Positions 1-8,267 are shown, counted from the stretch's first letter. The stretch: DNA of 50,235 nt from an uncultured Lachnospiraceae bacterium (GCA_934364805.1 CAKRMH010000019.1:1-50235), one strand, 5' to 3'. A program made the numbers and translations. Notes: a model not told the origin generated them from the sequence alone.

Positions 1-110
1 TGTCCGTCTGCTCTCTTAGCTCCTAATCTCTTGGATTCGGAATCACGGCCGTTCTTTGTAGAACCAACTCCCTTTTTGTGAGCAAAAAACTGAAGGTTCA
101 TATTTAACAT
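1..110 (-). CDS. rpmA: 50S ribosomal protein L27, N-terminal part (cut by window edge)
   Basis: Only the first 36 residues are present; the gene runs off the left edge. They read MLNMNLQFFA followed by HKKGVGSTKNGRDSESKRLG, the signature N-terminus of Firmicutes L27, a large-subunit protein whose N-terminal tail reaches the peptidyl-transferase centre. Firmicutes L27 carries an extra N-terminal stretch ending in FFA that the protease Prp removes, and that stretch is here. The ATG at 108-110 was chosen because the S. aureus homologue starts with a similar MLKLNLQFFA. The prp stop codon lies 3 bases upstream, so the two genes are cotranscribed with rplU. Confidence 0.95.
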   Translation of the reverse strand, partial: MLNMNLQFFAHKKGVGSTKNGRDSESKRLGAKRADG

Positions 111-113
111 GTC

Positions 114-443
114 TTACACCTCCTTGAAATCCAGAATGATAAATTCATTCCCATAGTCTTTTTGTATTCCCTGCAAACCTAATATCATGGACTGCATCAG
201 TAATGCAACATCATGATCCGTATAATTCTTAAGTCTGCAGTCGATCAAACCGGATTCTGCTTCTGTCTCAAGCTGAGGCATCACAGATGTGAATTTCTCA
301 ATGGAATTAATCGCATTGATCACAAGTGCGGATACTCCAGCACATATGATATCACTTCCTGCATCTGCATATCCCGAATGACCTATGCATCGAAAACCGG
401 TGCATTCATTTGCATGATTCTGATAAATCGTTATATGAATCAT
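114..443 (-). CDS. prp: Ribosomal-processing cysteine protease Prp (YsxB family)
   Basis: 109 residues, the usual size of the family. The motif GHSGYADAGSDIICAGVSAL near residues 21-40 carries the expected catalytic His and Cys. Prp cleaves the N-terminal extension of L27 after the FFA sequence, a step shown to be essential in S. aureus. The gene sits between rplU and rpmA, its standard place in Firmicutes, with 16 bases after rplU and 3 before rpmA. A weak AGGT lies 7 bases before the ATG. Its substrate, with an intact cleavage sequence, is the next gene, so assignment is secure. Confidence 0.95.
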   Translation of the reverse strand: MIHITIYQNHANECTGFRCIGHSGYADAGSDIICAGVSALVINAINSIEKFTSVMPQLETEAESGLIDCRLKNYTDHDVALLMQSMILGLQGIQKDYGNEFIILDFKEV

Positions 444-459
444 AACAATTACCTATCGA

Positions 460-768
460 TTACGCATTAATTTTTTCGATCTTAACCTGGGTGAACGCCT
501 GTCTATGGCCGTTCTTCTTGTGATAGCCAGTTTTTCTCTTATACTTGTAAACGATTACTTTCTTAGCTCTGCCTTCTTTCACTACAGAAGCCTCTACAGT
601 TGCTCCAGCTACAGTTGGAACTCCAACTTTCATTTCGTCTCCGGAAACAGCTAAAACCTGATCAAAAGTAACTTTCTCACCAGCTTCAACACCAAGTTTC
701 TCAATGGTAATGATATCGCCTTCAGATACTTTGTACTGTTTACCACCTGTTGCTATAATTGCGTACAT
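460..768 (-). CDS. rplU: 50S ribosomal protein L21
   Basis: 102 residues, full length. The start MYAIIATGGKQYKV and the C-terminal KRKTGYHKKNGHRQ stretch are diagnostic of L21, a 23S rRNA-binding assembly protein. A strong AGGAGG lies just upstream (774-780 region). It heads the rplU-prp-rpmA operon and has its own promoter and a structured leader (see 769-880), which suggests autogenous control by free L21 or another ribosomal protein. Confidence 0.97.
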   Translation of the reverse strand: MYAIIATGGKQYKVSEGDIITIEKLGVEAGEKVTFDQVLAVSGDEMKVGVPTVAGATVEASVVKEGRAKKVIVYKYKRKTGYHKKNGHRQAFTQVKIEKINA

Positions 769-848
769 ATGGCACCTCCTATTATCATTACTCGCCAGCT
801 TCGGTGCTGCGTAATTGCAGACTTAAACCACACTGTGCGGCATACTCA
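769..848 (-). ncRNA. Putative L21 leader (ribosomal protein leader RNA)
   Basis: The transcribed leader between the rplU promoter and its RBS holds compact elements: CCGC-ACAGT-GTGG, then CTGC-AATTAC-GCAG, overlapped by CAGC-ACCGAA-GCTG. The last two share bases and cannot form together. Firmicutes are known to have an L21 leader family in this position, and the ATGCCGCACAGTGTGG and GCAGCACCGAAGCTGG stretches look like it from memory. A covariance-model search was not possible here. Confidence 0.6.
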
Positions 849-851
849 CTT

Positions 852-880
852 ATAATACTGAATGTTTTTGCAAATGTCAA
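852..880 (-). promoter_or_regulatory. Sigma-A promoter of the rplU operon
   Basis: On the minus strand the -35 is TTGACA (875-880) and the -10 is TATTAT (852-857), 17 bases apart. It lies just beyond the RNase G stop codon at 900, so rplU-prp-rpmA can be expressed apart from the upstream genes. Confidence 0.85.
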
Positions 881-899
881 CAACTTTTCAAAAAAATTC

Positions 900-2093
900 T
901 CATTTTGTTTCAAGAATCTCTTTTAAGGAGCGGTAGACTTTCTTTCTTGTAATTTCAACAAGTCCAAGTTTTGTAATATCAATGACACTGCACCGGACCG
1001 GATCTTTTGTCACTTCCTGTTTCAGCATTTCCATCAGCTGCCTGTCTTTTTCTTTTGTATCCATGTTGATAAAGTCCACAATTATCATTCCAGAGATATT
1101 ACGAAGTCTGAGCTGTCTTGCCACCTCCGCTGCTGCTTCCATATTAACTTTAAACAATGTTTCTGTTTTCCCGGAAATGTTTTTACCGGTGTTGACATCT
1201 ACAACCGTAAGCGTCTCAAGCTGCTCAATAATGATATTTGCGCCGGATTTCAGCCAGATCCGTTTTGCCAGCAGACGGTCTATATTGCCTTCAATATTAT
1301 ATAGTGCATGAAGACTGAGTTTTTCATCCTGATAAAGTACCAGCCTGTCCTGGATATTTGGAAGTTCCTCCTGGATCGTATGAAAAATCTCCTTGCTGTC
1401 TGTATAGATCTGATCGATTTTCTGAAAATCTGTACTTTTCAGCCGGCTGATATATCCAGGAGGATTCTTACTGATCTGTGTAAAGGCATTTTTATGCACT
1501 GCCGTATCGATCATAGTATGGTATTTTTGTATGAGGGATCCGACATCCTGCTGCAGTTTTTCTTCCTGTACTTTGGCTGCATTCGTACGGATCACGATTC
1601 CATAGTTTCGATCCGTTTCCTCTTTCATCCACTCCTGAAGCTGGCTTTGCAATGTTTGCCGCTTTTCATCTGGAATCTTTTTGGACACGCCAAGACTTTC
1701 ATTGTCAGTTGTAAGTACCGAATACGTTCCACTTAAAGTCAGTCTGGTCGTCACAACAGCTTCTTTTGTTTTTACTGCGTCCCGTTCCACCTGCACCAGA
1801 AGTTCATCTCCAATGGAAAGTTCCTTCTTCTTAGACTGTTTTTTGGTGAATACCGGCGATTTTATATTACCAAACGGCAAAAAACACCGTTCGTTTTCCG
1901 AAATCCGCACAAAGGCAGCATTGATATTGGGAAGGATATTTTCTACCCGTGCAATCACAATATCATTCAGTCTTGTCTTTTCCGCCTTTTCATACATCTG
2001 AAAATCAACAAAATCCCGCTTTTCATCCAGCATGATATAAGCCAGATATTCTGTTTTTCCCTTTACAATCTCTGTGATCGCAAGCCTGTTCAT
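900..2093 (-). CDS. rng: Ribonuclease G/E family endoribonuclease, short form
   Basis: 397 residues. An N-terminal S1-type RNA-binding region (roughly 35-125) is followed by the RNase E/G catalytic core with VVDVNTGK (Asp near 299) and IVDFINM (Asp near 340), the two metal-binding aspartates of the family. The family cuts single-stranded RNA, including rRNA precursors. The protein ends at YRSLKEILETK, just where E. coli RNase E/G continue into the CPxC zinc-link, so that element and the tail are missing. The ATG overlaps the DUF2344 stop as ATGA. Its place before rplU-rpmA is common in Clostridia. Confidence 0.9.
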   Translation of the reverse strand: MNRLAITEIVKGKTEYLAYIMLDEKRDFVDFQMYEKAEKTRLNDIVIARVENILPNINAAFVRISENERCFLPFGNIKSPVFTKKQSKKKELSIGDELLVQVERDAVKTKEAVVTTRLTLSGTYSVLTTDNESLGVSKKIPDEKRQTLQSQLQEWMKEETDRNYGIVIRTNAAKVQEEKLQQDVGSLIQKYHTMIDTAVHKNAFTQISKNPPGYISRLKSTDFQKIDQIYTDSKEIFHTIQEELPNIQDRLVLYQDEKLSLHALYNIEGNIDRLLAKRIWLKSGANIIIEQLETLTVVDVNTGKNISGKTETLFKVNMEAAAEVARQLRLRNISGMIIVDFINMDTKEKDRQLMEMLKQEVTKDPVRCSVIDITKLGLVEITRKKVYRSLKEILETK

Positions 2094-2812
2094 GAATTCA
2101 GGATCTCCTCTCCCATATCAAGCAGAGAAATAAACGTTTGATCTTCCTCTGCATAGACATCATTTCTGTGGATCTGGATCGCATTGGCGTCATATTCAAG
2201 CCCTGCTGCTGCATAAATAGAAGATAACAGAAGTTCCGGCTTTATATTATCTGTGCTTCCGGTAGAAAGCTTAATATAAAATTCCGGTTGTTCTTCGGTT
2301 CCCTGGACTTTCAGATCATAGATCAGTGGTTTTAAATCAATTTCTTTTTCACTTTTCTTGGTTTTTTTCATGATCACAAAGGAAGGCTGTTCAAAGAAAA
2401 CTTCCTGAAGCAGTGCTTCCCATTCTGTTTTAGTGTGCATAACCGGGTATCCTTCTTTGTAAGAAAGAACATAATCCGCTGCCGCAACGATCGACATTGC
2501 TGTTTTCGCAGAATCCGGAAGTTTGACATAGCCACAGATCTCCACACCCGGAACCATTGTCTGATTGAGCGCAGCCATACTTTCCTTCGAACTTCTGCTG
2601 GAATGTACTTCAATATCCAGATATTCTCCATCACTGGTGATTCCTACACCAAGCGGTGCCGCAAATGACATGATCTGATGCGGGGAAAAACCCTCGGAAT
2701 AACAGATATCAATATCCGCCCTTCTCATTGCCTTTTGAAAATACCGCATCATATCAAGATGTCCGATAAATTTCATAACTCCGTATTTTCGAAACTTAAT
2801 TCTGACCTTCAA
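2090..2812 (-). CDS. DUF2344 / TIGR03936 radical-SAM-associated protein
   Basis: About 240 residues. The N-terminus KVRIKFRKYGVMKFIGHLD is typical of this family, which always accompanies the B12-type radical SAM protein encoded just upstream and is fused to it in some species; its biochemical role is not known to me. An ATG further upstream (2845) would give a deeper overlap, but a TTG at 2810-2812 has GGAGG exactly 7 bases before it and gives the family-typical start MKVRIKF, so I use it. The gene then overlaps the upstream one by 17 bases and is probably translationally coupled. Confidence 0.88.
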   Translation of the reverse strand: MKVRIKFRKYGVMKFIGHLDMMRYFQKAMRRADIDICYSEGFSPHQIMSFAAPLGVGITSDGEYLDIEVHSSRSSKESMAALNQTMVPGVEICGYVKLPDSAKTAMSIVAAADYVLSYKEGYPVMHTKTEWEALLQEVFFEQPSFVIMKKTKKSEKEIDLKPLIYDLKVQGTEEQPEFYIKLSTGSTDNIKPELLLSSIYAAAGLEYDANAIQIHRNDVYAEEDQTFISLLDMGEEILNS

Positions 2813-4664
2813 AGCAGACACCTCCATTAAACTGTTTTGCACCACAACCAGAACAACGCATTCTGCAGTTTGGTGTCACTTTTTCATTCTGGGCATTATG
2901 CCATTCTCTTAACATAAACTCCTTCGTAACTCCCGCATCAATAAAATCCCATGGGAATATCTCATCATCCGGGCGATTGCGCATCGTATAAAAATCCGTG
3001 TCAATTCCACACGCTTCAAATGCTTCGATCCATTTCGAATAATCAAAAAACTCAGACCATGCATCAAAAAAACCACCATGCTCGTAAACATAAAGAATGG
3101 CCTTTGACAACCGCCTGTCACCTCTTGCGAGCACACCTTCCAATACGGTCACATCGGCTTCATGCCAGTTATAACGGATGCTCTTATGGTTGAGTTGAGC
3201 CTTTACGGTATCATTAACGATCTTTGCACGTCTTAAATACTCATCCGGTGTCTGCATTCCTGCCCATTGGAATGGTGTAAACGGTTTTGGAACAAAAAAC
3301 GAAGTGCTGATCGTAATCTGGCATTTTCCATTTCTTTGTTCCTTCGGAACTGTTTCATAATACAAAGCTGCAATATCATTCGCAAGTTCCGGTATTGCTT
3401 TCATATCTTCCTCTGTCTCAGTTGGAAGTCCAAGCATAAAATAAAGTTTTACCTTATTCCAGCCACCTTCGAATGCCTGTCCTGCCCCGTTAAGGATCAC
3501 TTCTTTTGTCAGTCCTTTATTAATAACATCTCTTAAACGCTGGGAACCCGCTTCCGGAGCAAACGTCAGACTGCTCTTTTTAATGTCCTGTACCTTTCCC
3601 ATAACATCCAGGGAAAATGCGTCGATACGAAGCGATGGAAGCGAAATATTCACGCCCTTGCCGTGGAATTCCTCAATCAGAAAGGTTACCAGTTCTTCCA
3701 GCTGGGAATAATCTGAGGAACTTAAAGAACTTAAAGAGATCTCTTCATGTCCGGTTGACTTTAACATCTTGTATGCAAGGTCTTTCAGACGTTCTACGCC
3801 CTTCTCCCTGTTAGGACGGTAGATCATTCCTGCCTGGCAGAATCTGCAGCCTCTGATGCAGCCTCTCTGGATCTCAAGCACAACACGGTCCTGTGTCACC
3901 TTGATAAACGGAACGATCGGTTTCTCCGGATACACCGATGTTGTCATATCCATCACGATCTGTTTTTTGATGGTCTTCGGAATATCCTCGTATTTCGGTG
4001 TAAAAGCAGCAATTGTTCCATCTTCTTTATAACTTACCTCATACAAAGAAGGGACATACATGCCTTCGATCTTCGCAATTGCATGAAGGATCTCTTCTCT
4101 GGATGCACCATCGTTCTTCATCTGCTTATACATATCAAAAAGCGCATCATACTGTGTCTCTCCCTCGCCGATATAGAAAAAGTCAAAGAAATCCGCAATT
4201 GGCTCCGGATTGTAAGTACATGGTCCTCCGCCGATTACAATCGGATCGTCCTCGCCTCTTTCGCTCGCCAGAAGTGGAGTCTGCGCAAGATCAAGGATCT
4301 GCAGCACATTGGTATAACACATCTCATATTGAAGTGTCATCGCAATAAAATCAAAATTTTTAATCGGTTCCTGCGATTCCAGTCCAAAAAGTGGAATCTT
4401 TTTCTCTTTCATGATCGCATGAAGATCCGGCCACGGAGAATATACACGCTCACACCACGTATCCTCTCTCCGGTTAAACATGTCATATAAAATCTGGATT
4501 CCAAGATGAGACATTCCAATGTCATAAACATCCGGAAAAACCATTGCCACCCGGATATCAATTGTATTTTTATCTTTTACAATACTGTTAAGCTCATTGC
4601 CAATATATCTGGCCGGCTTTTCAATCTGCATCAGAATTTCATCAGATAATGCAAGCTTTGCCAT
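2796..4664 (-). CDS. B12-binding-type radical SAM protein (TIGR03960 family)
   Basis: 622 residues. The N-terminal 200 residues resemble a cobalamin-binding fold (VAMVFPDVYDIGMSHLG, IGGGPCTYNPEP). The radical SAM cluster motif is CIRGCRFC near residues 275-285. A cysteine-rich C-terminus (CRMRCSGCGAKQF) may bind metal. It belongs to the TIGR03960 family, paired in Clostridia with DUF2344 and RNase G next to rplU/rpmA; an RNA- or ribosome-related modification is often guessed but unproven. The start ATG has AGGA 8 bases upstream. Confidence 0.9.
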   Translation of the reverse strand: MAKLALSDEILMQIEKPARYIGNELNSIVKDKNTIDIRVAMVFPDVYDIGMSHLGIQILYDMFNRREDTWCERVYSPWPDLHAIMKEKKIPLFGLESQEPIKNFDFIAMTLQYEMCYTNVLQILDLAQTPLLASERGEDDPIVIGGGPCTYNPEPIADFFDFFYIGEGETQYDALFDMYKQMKNDGASREEILHAIAKIEGMYVPSLYEVSYKEDGTIAAFTPKYEDIPKTIKKQIVMDMTTSVYPEKPIVPFIKVTQDRVVLEIQRGCIRGCRFCQAGMIYRPNREKGVERLKDLAYKMLKSTGHEEISLSSLSSSDYSQLEELVTFLIEEFHGKGVNISLPSLRIDAFSLDVMGKVQDIKKSSLTFAPEAGSQRLRDVINKGLTKEVILNGAGQAFEGGWNKVKLYFMLGLPTETEEDMKAIPELANDIAALYYETVPKEQRNGKCQITISTSFFVPKPFTPFQWAGMQTPDEYLRRAKIVNDTVKAQLNHKSIRYNWHEADVTVLEGVLARGDRRLSKAILYVYEHGGFFDAWSEFFDYSKWIEAFEACGIDTDFYTMRNRPDDEIFPWDFIDAGVTKEFMLREWHNAQNEKVTPNCRMRCSGCGAKQFNGGVCFEGQN

Positions 4665-4687
4665 ATTATAAATCCTATACCTCTCTT

Positions 4688-4978
4688 TTAGTCATATAGA
4701 ATCATAATAACATAATTTTGCAGTTTTGTGTACAAATCATTATTGATCACCTGCTCATATATCTGATCACTGATCCCATCCGGAAAAAATTTTGAAAACT
4801 GACTGCTCAAAAGAAACAGTAACAGCAGAAATGCCGAAACACTGAACCGGATCAGAAAAGATGTTCCACTTCGTCCAGTCCCCACCTGTTTTTCTTTTCC
4901 CTCTAATGCTCTCATATTGTTCTGCATCCGGTAACGGTATCCGGCCTGATAAGCATGGCTATGATCTTTTTCTTTCAA
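4688..4978 (-). CDS. Small hypothetical protein with one membrane segment
   Basis: I do not recognise a family. The frame stays open upstream to 5128, but that part overlaps the hisIE end and its terminator and is not credible. A TTG at 4976-4978 has AAAGGAG 5 bases before it and gives 96 residues: a basic, tyrosine-rich N-terminus (AYQAGYRYRMQNNM), one strongly hydrophobic segment (FLIRFSVSAFLLLLFLL, about residues 47-65) and a C-terminal tail of about 30 residues. A TATAAT at 5012-5017 could be its -10. It precedes the radical SAM gene by 23 bases, so it may lead that operon. The topology suggests a membrane-anchored protein of unknown role. Confidence 0.55.
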   Translation of the reverse strand: MKEKDHSHAYQAGYRYRMQNNMRALEGKEKQVGTGRSGTSFLIRFSVSAFLLLLFLLSSQFSKFFPDGISDQIYEQVINNDLYTKLQNYVIMILYD

Positions 4979-5011
4979 TTTTTCTCCTTTTTTCGCTTTA
5001 TAGTCTATGTA

Positions 5012-5017
5012 ATTATA
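5012..5017 (-). promoter_or_regulatory. Candidate -10 element for the small membrane protein / radical SAM operon
   Basis: A perfect TATAAT on the minus strand, 34 bases before the TTG start and directly after the his terminator. No convincing -35 lies 16-18 bases upstream because that position falls in the terminator arm, so this is tentative. Confidence 0.4.
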
Positions 5018-5026
5018 TTCCGTCCA

Positions 5027-5066
5027 CAAAAAAACAGACCCCGTATCTTCCAGGATCTGTTTTTTG
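5027..5066 (-). terminator. Rho-independent terminator of the his operon
   Basis: On the minus strand ACAGATCC pairs with GGGTCTGT (8 bp, one G-U) across an 11-12 base loop, followed by seven T. It begins 10 bases after the hisIE stop. The other strand also ends in a T run, so it could work in both directions. Confidence 0.85.
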
Positions 5067-5075
5067 ATTCTCGTT

Positions 5076-6356
5076 TTATCTTTGTGCAAGTTCTGTTGTA
5101 ATGTCTTCCCATGTGATTCCTTTTTCAACCATAAGGATCATACAGTGATACATAAAATCGGTGATCTCAAACTTCACAGCTTCTGCTTCCGGGTTTTTCG
5201 CAGCAATTACAATCTCTGTTGCCTCTTCACCAAGCTTCTTTAAGATCTGATCGATTCCCTTATCCAGAATATGGTTGGTATAAGAGCCTTCTTTCGGATT
5301 AGCTTTCCGATCTGCGATCACATCATAAACGCTCTCAAGTACCTTAAGTGGATTCTTTTCAACATATTCCTTCTGTACAATCGGATTGAAAAAGCAGCTT
5401 CTTTTTCCGGTGTGACATGCCGCTCCGACCTGTGATACTTTTGCAAGAATGGTATCATAATCACAGTCTGCGGTAAGAGATTTCACATATTGGAAATGTC
5501 CGGAAGTCAATCCTTTTATCCACAGTTCCTGACGGCTTCTGCTGTAATAGGTCATTTTTCCGATCGTGATCGTGGTGTTAAATGCCTCCTCATTCATATA
5601 GGCAAGCATAAGTACCTCATCCGTCCGGTAATCCTGAACAATAACCGGAACCATTCCATCCGAATTAAGCTTTAAGTCAGACCATTTTAATGCGGCTTCA
5701 AAATTATCCATTTTAATTCCGGCATTCGAGAGCGTTGCTTTTAACTTCATAATGTCCGCATGCGGATCATTAATAAATGGTCCTGCAATACCTCTTACAT
5801 TCTCCCGTTTTAAAACCTCTACGATTTCATCATACTGCGCATCATCAAAATTTACGACATATGGAATATCCGTCATATTCTCGATCGCATCAATAATATT
5901 TTTATTCAGGACAAGGATCTCATGAAACGTATGATCAATCTCACCCTTATGCTTAAAGATAAAGTCTACGTTCTCAACCGAAACAAGAATACGATCCTTG
6001 CCAAACCGGCTGCTTGCCTCTGCTGCAAGCTCCAGATTGCCATGTTTCGAGGCATTTAAGATTACCTGCACACAACCCGCATATAAAAGTTTTTTAATAT
6101 CATCGATCCGGTTAATGTTACCTCCTGCACAGACCTTCACCTCAATATTGCGGTTAATGTTTGTGATTGTATGAATGTTCTTCTCATGCTCATCATCGTC
6201 TGTACTGAGATCAAAGATGATAATCTTGTCAATCCCACTGTCGTTGTATAACTGACACAGCTGATATACATTATCAATCTCCGTCATATCGGTGCGTGAT
6301 TTCACAGCTTTCCCATTTTTCAGATAAAGTGTTGCTACAATATTCTTCTGCTCCAT
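5076..6356 (-). CDS. hisIE: HisA/HisF-like domain fused to phosphoribosyl-AMP cyclohydrolase / phosphoribosyl-ATP pyrophosphatase (HisIE)
   Basis: 426 residues from the ATG at 6354-6356, which has AAAGGAAG about 8 bases before it and starts one base past the hisB stop. Three parts: a beta/alpha-barrel-like N-terminal domain (about 1-215) resembling HisA/HisF (CAGGNINRIDDIKKLL), HisI (about 225-325) with intact ACHTG-x-x-SCF and WIKGLTSG motifs, and HisE (about 335-426) with KLGEEATEIVIAAKN. HisI/HisE carry out steps 2 and 3 of histidine synthesis. In the barrel domain the catalytic aspartates are replaced: residue 11 is Tyr where HisF has Asp11, and residue 128 is Glu where HisF has Asp130. 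It therefore looks catalytically dead. Confidence 0.92.
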   Translation of the reverse strand: MEQKNIVATLYLKNGKAVKSRTDMTEIDNVYQLCQLYNDSGIDKIIIFDLSTDDDEHEKNIHTITNINRNIEVKVCAGGNINRIDDIKKLLYAGCVQVILNASKHGNLELAAEASSRFGKDRILVSVENVDFIFKHKGEIDHTFHEILVLNKNIIDAIENMTDIPYVVNFDDAQYDEIVEVLKRENVRGIAGPFINDPHADIMKLKATLSNAGIKMDNFEAALKWSDLKLNSDGMVPVIVQDYRTDEVLMLAYMNEEAFNTTITIGKMTYYSRSRQELWIKGLTSGHFQYVKSLTADCDYDTILAKVSQVGAACHTGKRSCFFNPIVQKEYVEKNPLKVLESVYDVIADRKANPKEGSYTNHILDKGIDQILKKLGEEATEIVIAAKNPEAEAVKFEITDFMYHCMILMVEKGITWEDITTELAQR

Positions 6357-6357
6357 A

Positions 6358-6948
6358 TTACAAACTTCCTTTCGTTGACAGGATGTCCGTGATACGCGGA
6401 TCATATGTAGTTGCCTCATCCAGTGCACGTGCAAATGCTTTAAACATTGCTTCGATCATATGATGATTATTTCCCGGATTTAATACCTTGATATGAAGGT
6501 TCATCCCTGCGGAATAAGAAATGGCATAAAAGAATTCCTTTACCATTTCTGTGTCCATATAACCGACACGTTCTGCCGTAAACTCTCCATCAAATACAAG
6601 ATACGGTCTTCCAGAAAGATCAATTGCGCAAAGCACAAGTGTCTCATCCATCGGAAGTATGCAGCTGCCGAACCGTTTGATTCCTTTTTTGTCGCCAACC
6701 GCCTCTTTGATCGCATTGCCAAGTACAATTCCACAGTCTTCAATTGTGTGATGACAGTCTACCTCAAGGTCTCCCTCACATTGCAGTTTCAGATCAAAAA
6801 ATCCATGTTTGGAAAATCCCTCCAGCATGTGATCAAAAAATCCAACCCCTGTATTGATCTGTGCTTTTCCGGCTCCATCAATATTTAAGCTGACAGAGAT
6901 ATCCGTTTCTTTTGTTTTACGTGATAACGCTGAAATTCTATCTGCCAT
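6358..6948 (-). CDS. hisB: Imidazoleglycerol-phosphate dehydratase
   Basis: 196 residues, normal for a monofunctional HisB. It dehydrates imidazoleglycerol phosphate to imidazole-acetol phosphate. The manganese-binding histidine motifs HHTIED (about 65) and HHMIEAMFKA (about 160) are intact. I start at the ATG at 6946-6948 (MADRISALSRKT) because AGGTGGGG sits 6-7 bases before it; the ATG further upstream would leave that sequence inside the gene. It follows hisD by 24 bases and no phosphatase domain is attached. Confidence 0.95.
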   Translation of the reverse strand: MADRISALSRKTKETDISVSLNIDGAGKAQINTGVGFFDHMLEGFSKHGFFDLKLQCEGDLEVDCHHTIEDCGIVLGNAIKEAVGDKKGIKRFGSCILPMDETLVLCAIDLSGRPYLVFDGEFTAERVGYMDTEMVKEFFYAISYSAGMNLHIKVLNPGNNHHMIEAMFKAFARALDEATTYDPRITDILSTKGSL

Positions 6949-6972
6949 ATATAACCCCACCTGCATTTCTTA

Positions 6973-8262
6973 TTATTTTTCAAATCTTACCTTAATCGAA
7001 TTTGCGTGAGCTGTCAACTTTTCGCATTCAGCAAATTTAACAATATCCTTATAAACAGGCTCTAATGCATCTCTGGAATAGGAAATGATGCTTGATTTCT
7101 TGATAAAATCATCCACACTGAGGGCTGAGAAGAATTTTGCAGTTCCGTTTGTCGGAAGTACATGGTTTGGTCCTGCAAAATAGTCGCCAAGCGGCTCAGA
7201 AGAATATTCTCCAATAAAGATCGCACCTGCATTCCGAATCTTTGTCATAACATGGAATGGATCTTTTGTAACGATCTCCATATGTTCGGAAGCAATCTCA
7301 TTTACCGCATCAATTGCCTCATCAAGATCCGATGCTACGAGGATATACCCATAATTATCCAGAGATTTCTGAATAATCTCTTTTCTGGAAAGCTCCTGTA
7401 CAAATCCATCGATCTCGTCTGAAACCTTCTTTGCAAGTTCCTCACTTGTTGTGATCAGGATTGCTGATGCCATCTCATCATGCTCTGCCTGTGAAAGAAG
7501 ATCTGCTGCAACATATCTCGGATTGGCTGTTTCATCTGCAAGAACAAGAATCTCACTTGGGCCAGCGATGGAATCAATGCTGACATATCCAAATACTGCC
7601 TTTTTCGCAAGTGCAACGTAGATATTGCCTGGTCCAACGATCTTATCAACCTTTGGTATGCTCTCAGTTCCAAAAGCCATGGCAGCAATTGCCTGCGCTC
7701 CGCCAACTTTATAGATTTCATCGACGCCAGCTTCTTTTGCAGCAACCAGTGTGGAAGCATATACTTTTCCATCTTTGCCAGGAGGTGTGCACATGATGAT
7801 ACGGTCAACACCAGCTACCTTTGCCGGAAGCACATTCATCAGAACCGAAGATGGATAAACTGCTTTCCCGCCCGGTACATATACACCAACTTTCTCAAGT
7901 GCAGTCACTTTCTGACCTAAAATGATACCATCCTCGGATGTAAACCAGGACTGCTGTCTTTGTTTTTCATGATATTTGCGGATATTAACCAGAGCTTTGC
8001 GGATTACCTCAAGCAATGTCTGATCTACCTGCTCATAAGCCTCTTTAATCTCTTCTTCTGTTACCAGAACATTCGATGCATTGATATCAGCGCCATCAAA
8101 CTGTTTCGTATAAGAAAATACCGCCTCATCCCTGTCACTTCTTACTTTTTCAATGATTGCATTTACACGTCCTTCAAATTCGGTGTAATTATTCGGGCTT
8201 CTTTTTAATAAGTTCTCAAGGATATCTTTTCTGCTTTCTTCTGTAAGTTCAACAATTCTCAT
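6973..8262 (-). CDS. hisD: Histidinol dehydrogenase
   Basis: 429 residues, full length. It carries out the last two NAD-dependent oxidations of histidinol to histidine. Family hallmarks include VYVPGGKAVYPSSVLMN, VDKIVGPGNIYVALAKK, SIAGPSEILVLAD and the C-terminal GPNHVLPT. It lies 5 bases after hisG and before hisB in one operon. Nothing is unusual in the sequence. Confidence 0.97.
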   Translation of the reverse strand: MRIVELTEESRKDILENLLKRSPNNYTEFEGRVNAIIEKVRSDRDEAVFSYTKQFDGADINASNVLVTEEEIKEAYEQVDQTLLEVIRKALVNIRKYHEKQRQQSWFTSEDGIILGQKVTALEKVGVYVPGGKAVYPSSVLMNVLPAKVAGVDRIIMCTPPGKDGKVYASTLVAAKEAGVDEIYKVGGAQAIAAMAFGTESIPKVDKIVGPGNIYVALAKKAVFGYVSIDSIAGPSEILVLADETANPRYVAADLLSQAEHDEMASAILITTSEELAKKVSDEIDGFVQELSRKEIIQKSLDNYGYILVASDLDEAIDAVNEIASEHMEIVTKDPFHVMTKIRNAGAIFIGEYSSEPLGDYFAGPNHVLPTNGTAKFFSALSVDDFIKKSSIISYSRDALEPVYKDIVKFAECEKLTAHANSIKVRFEK

Positions 8263-8267
8263 CTTGT

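Noticed and set aside
6357..6434. Upstream extension of the HisIE frame
   Set aside because: It overlaps hisB and gives a Cys/Arg-rich stretch unlike any HisA/F start; the ATG at 6354-6356 has a spaced RBS and starts right after hisB.
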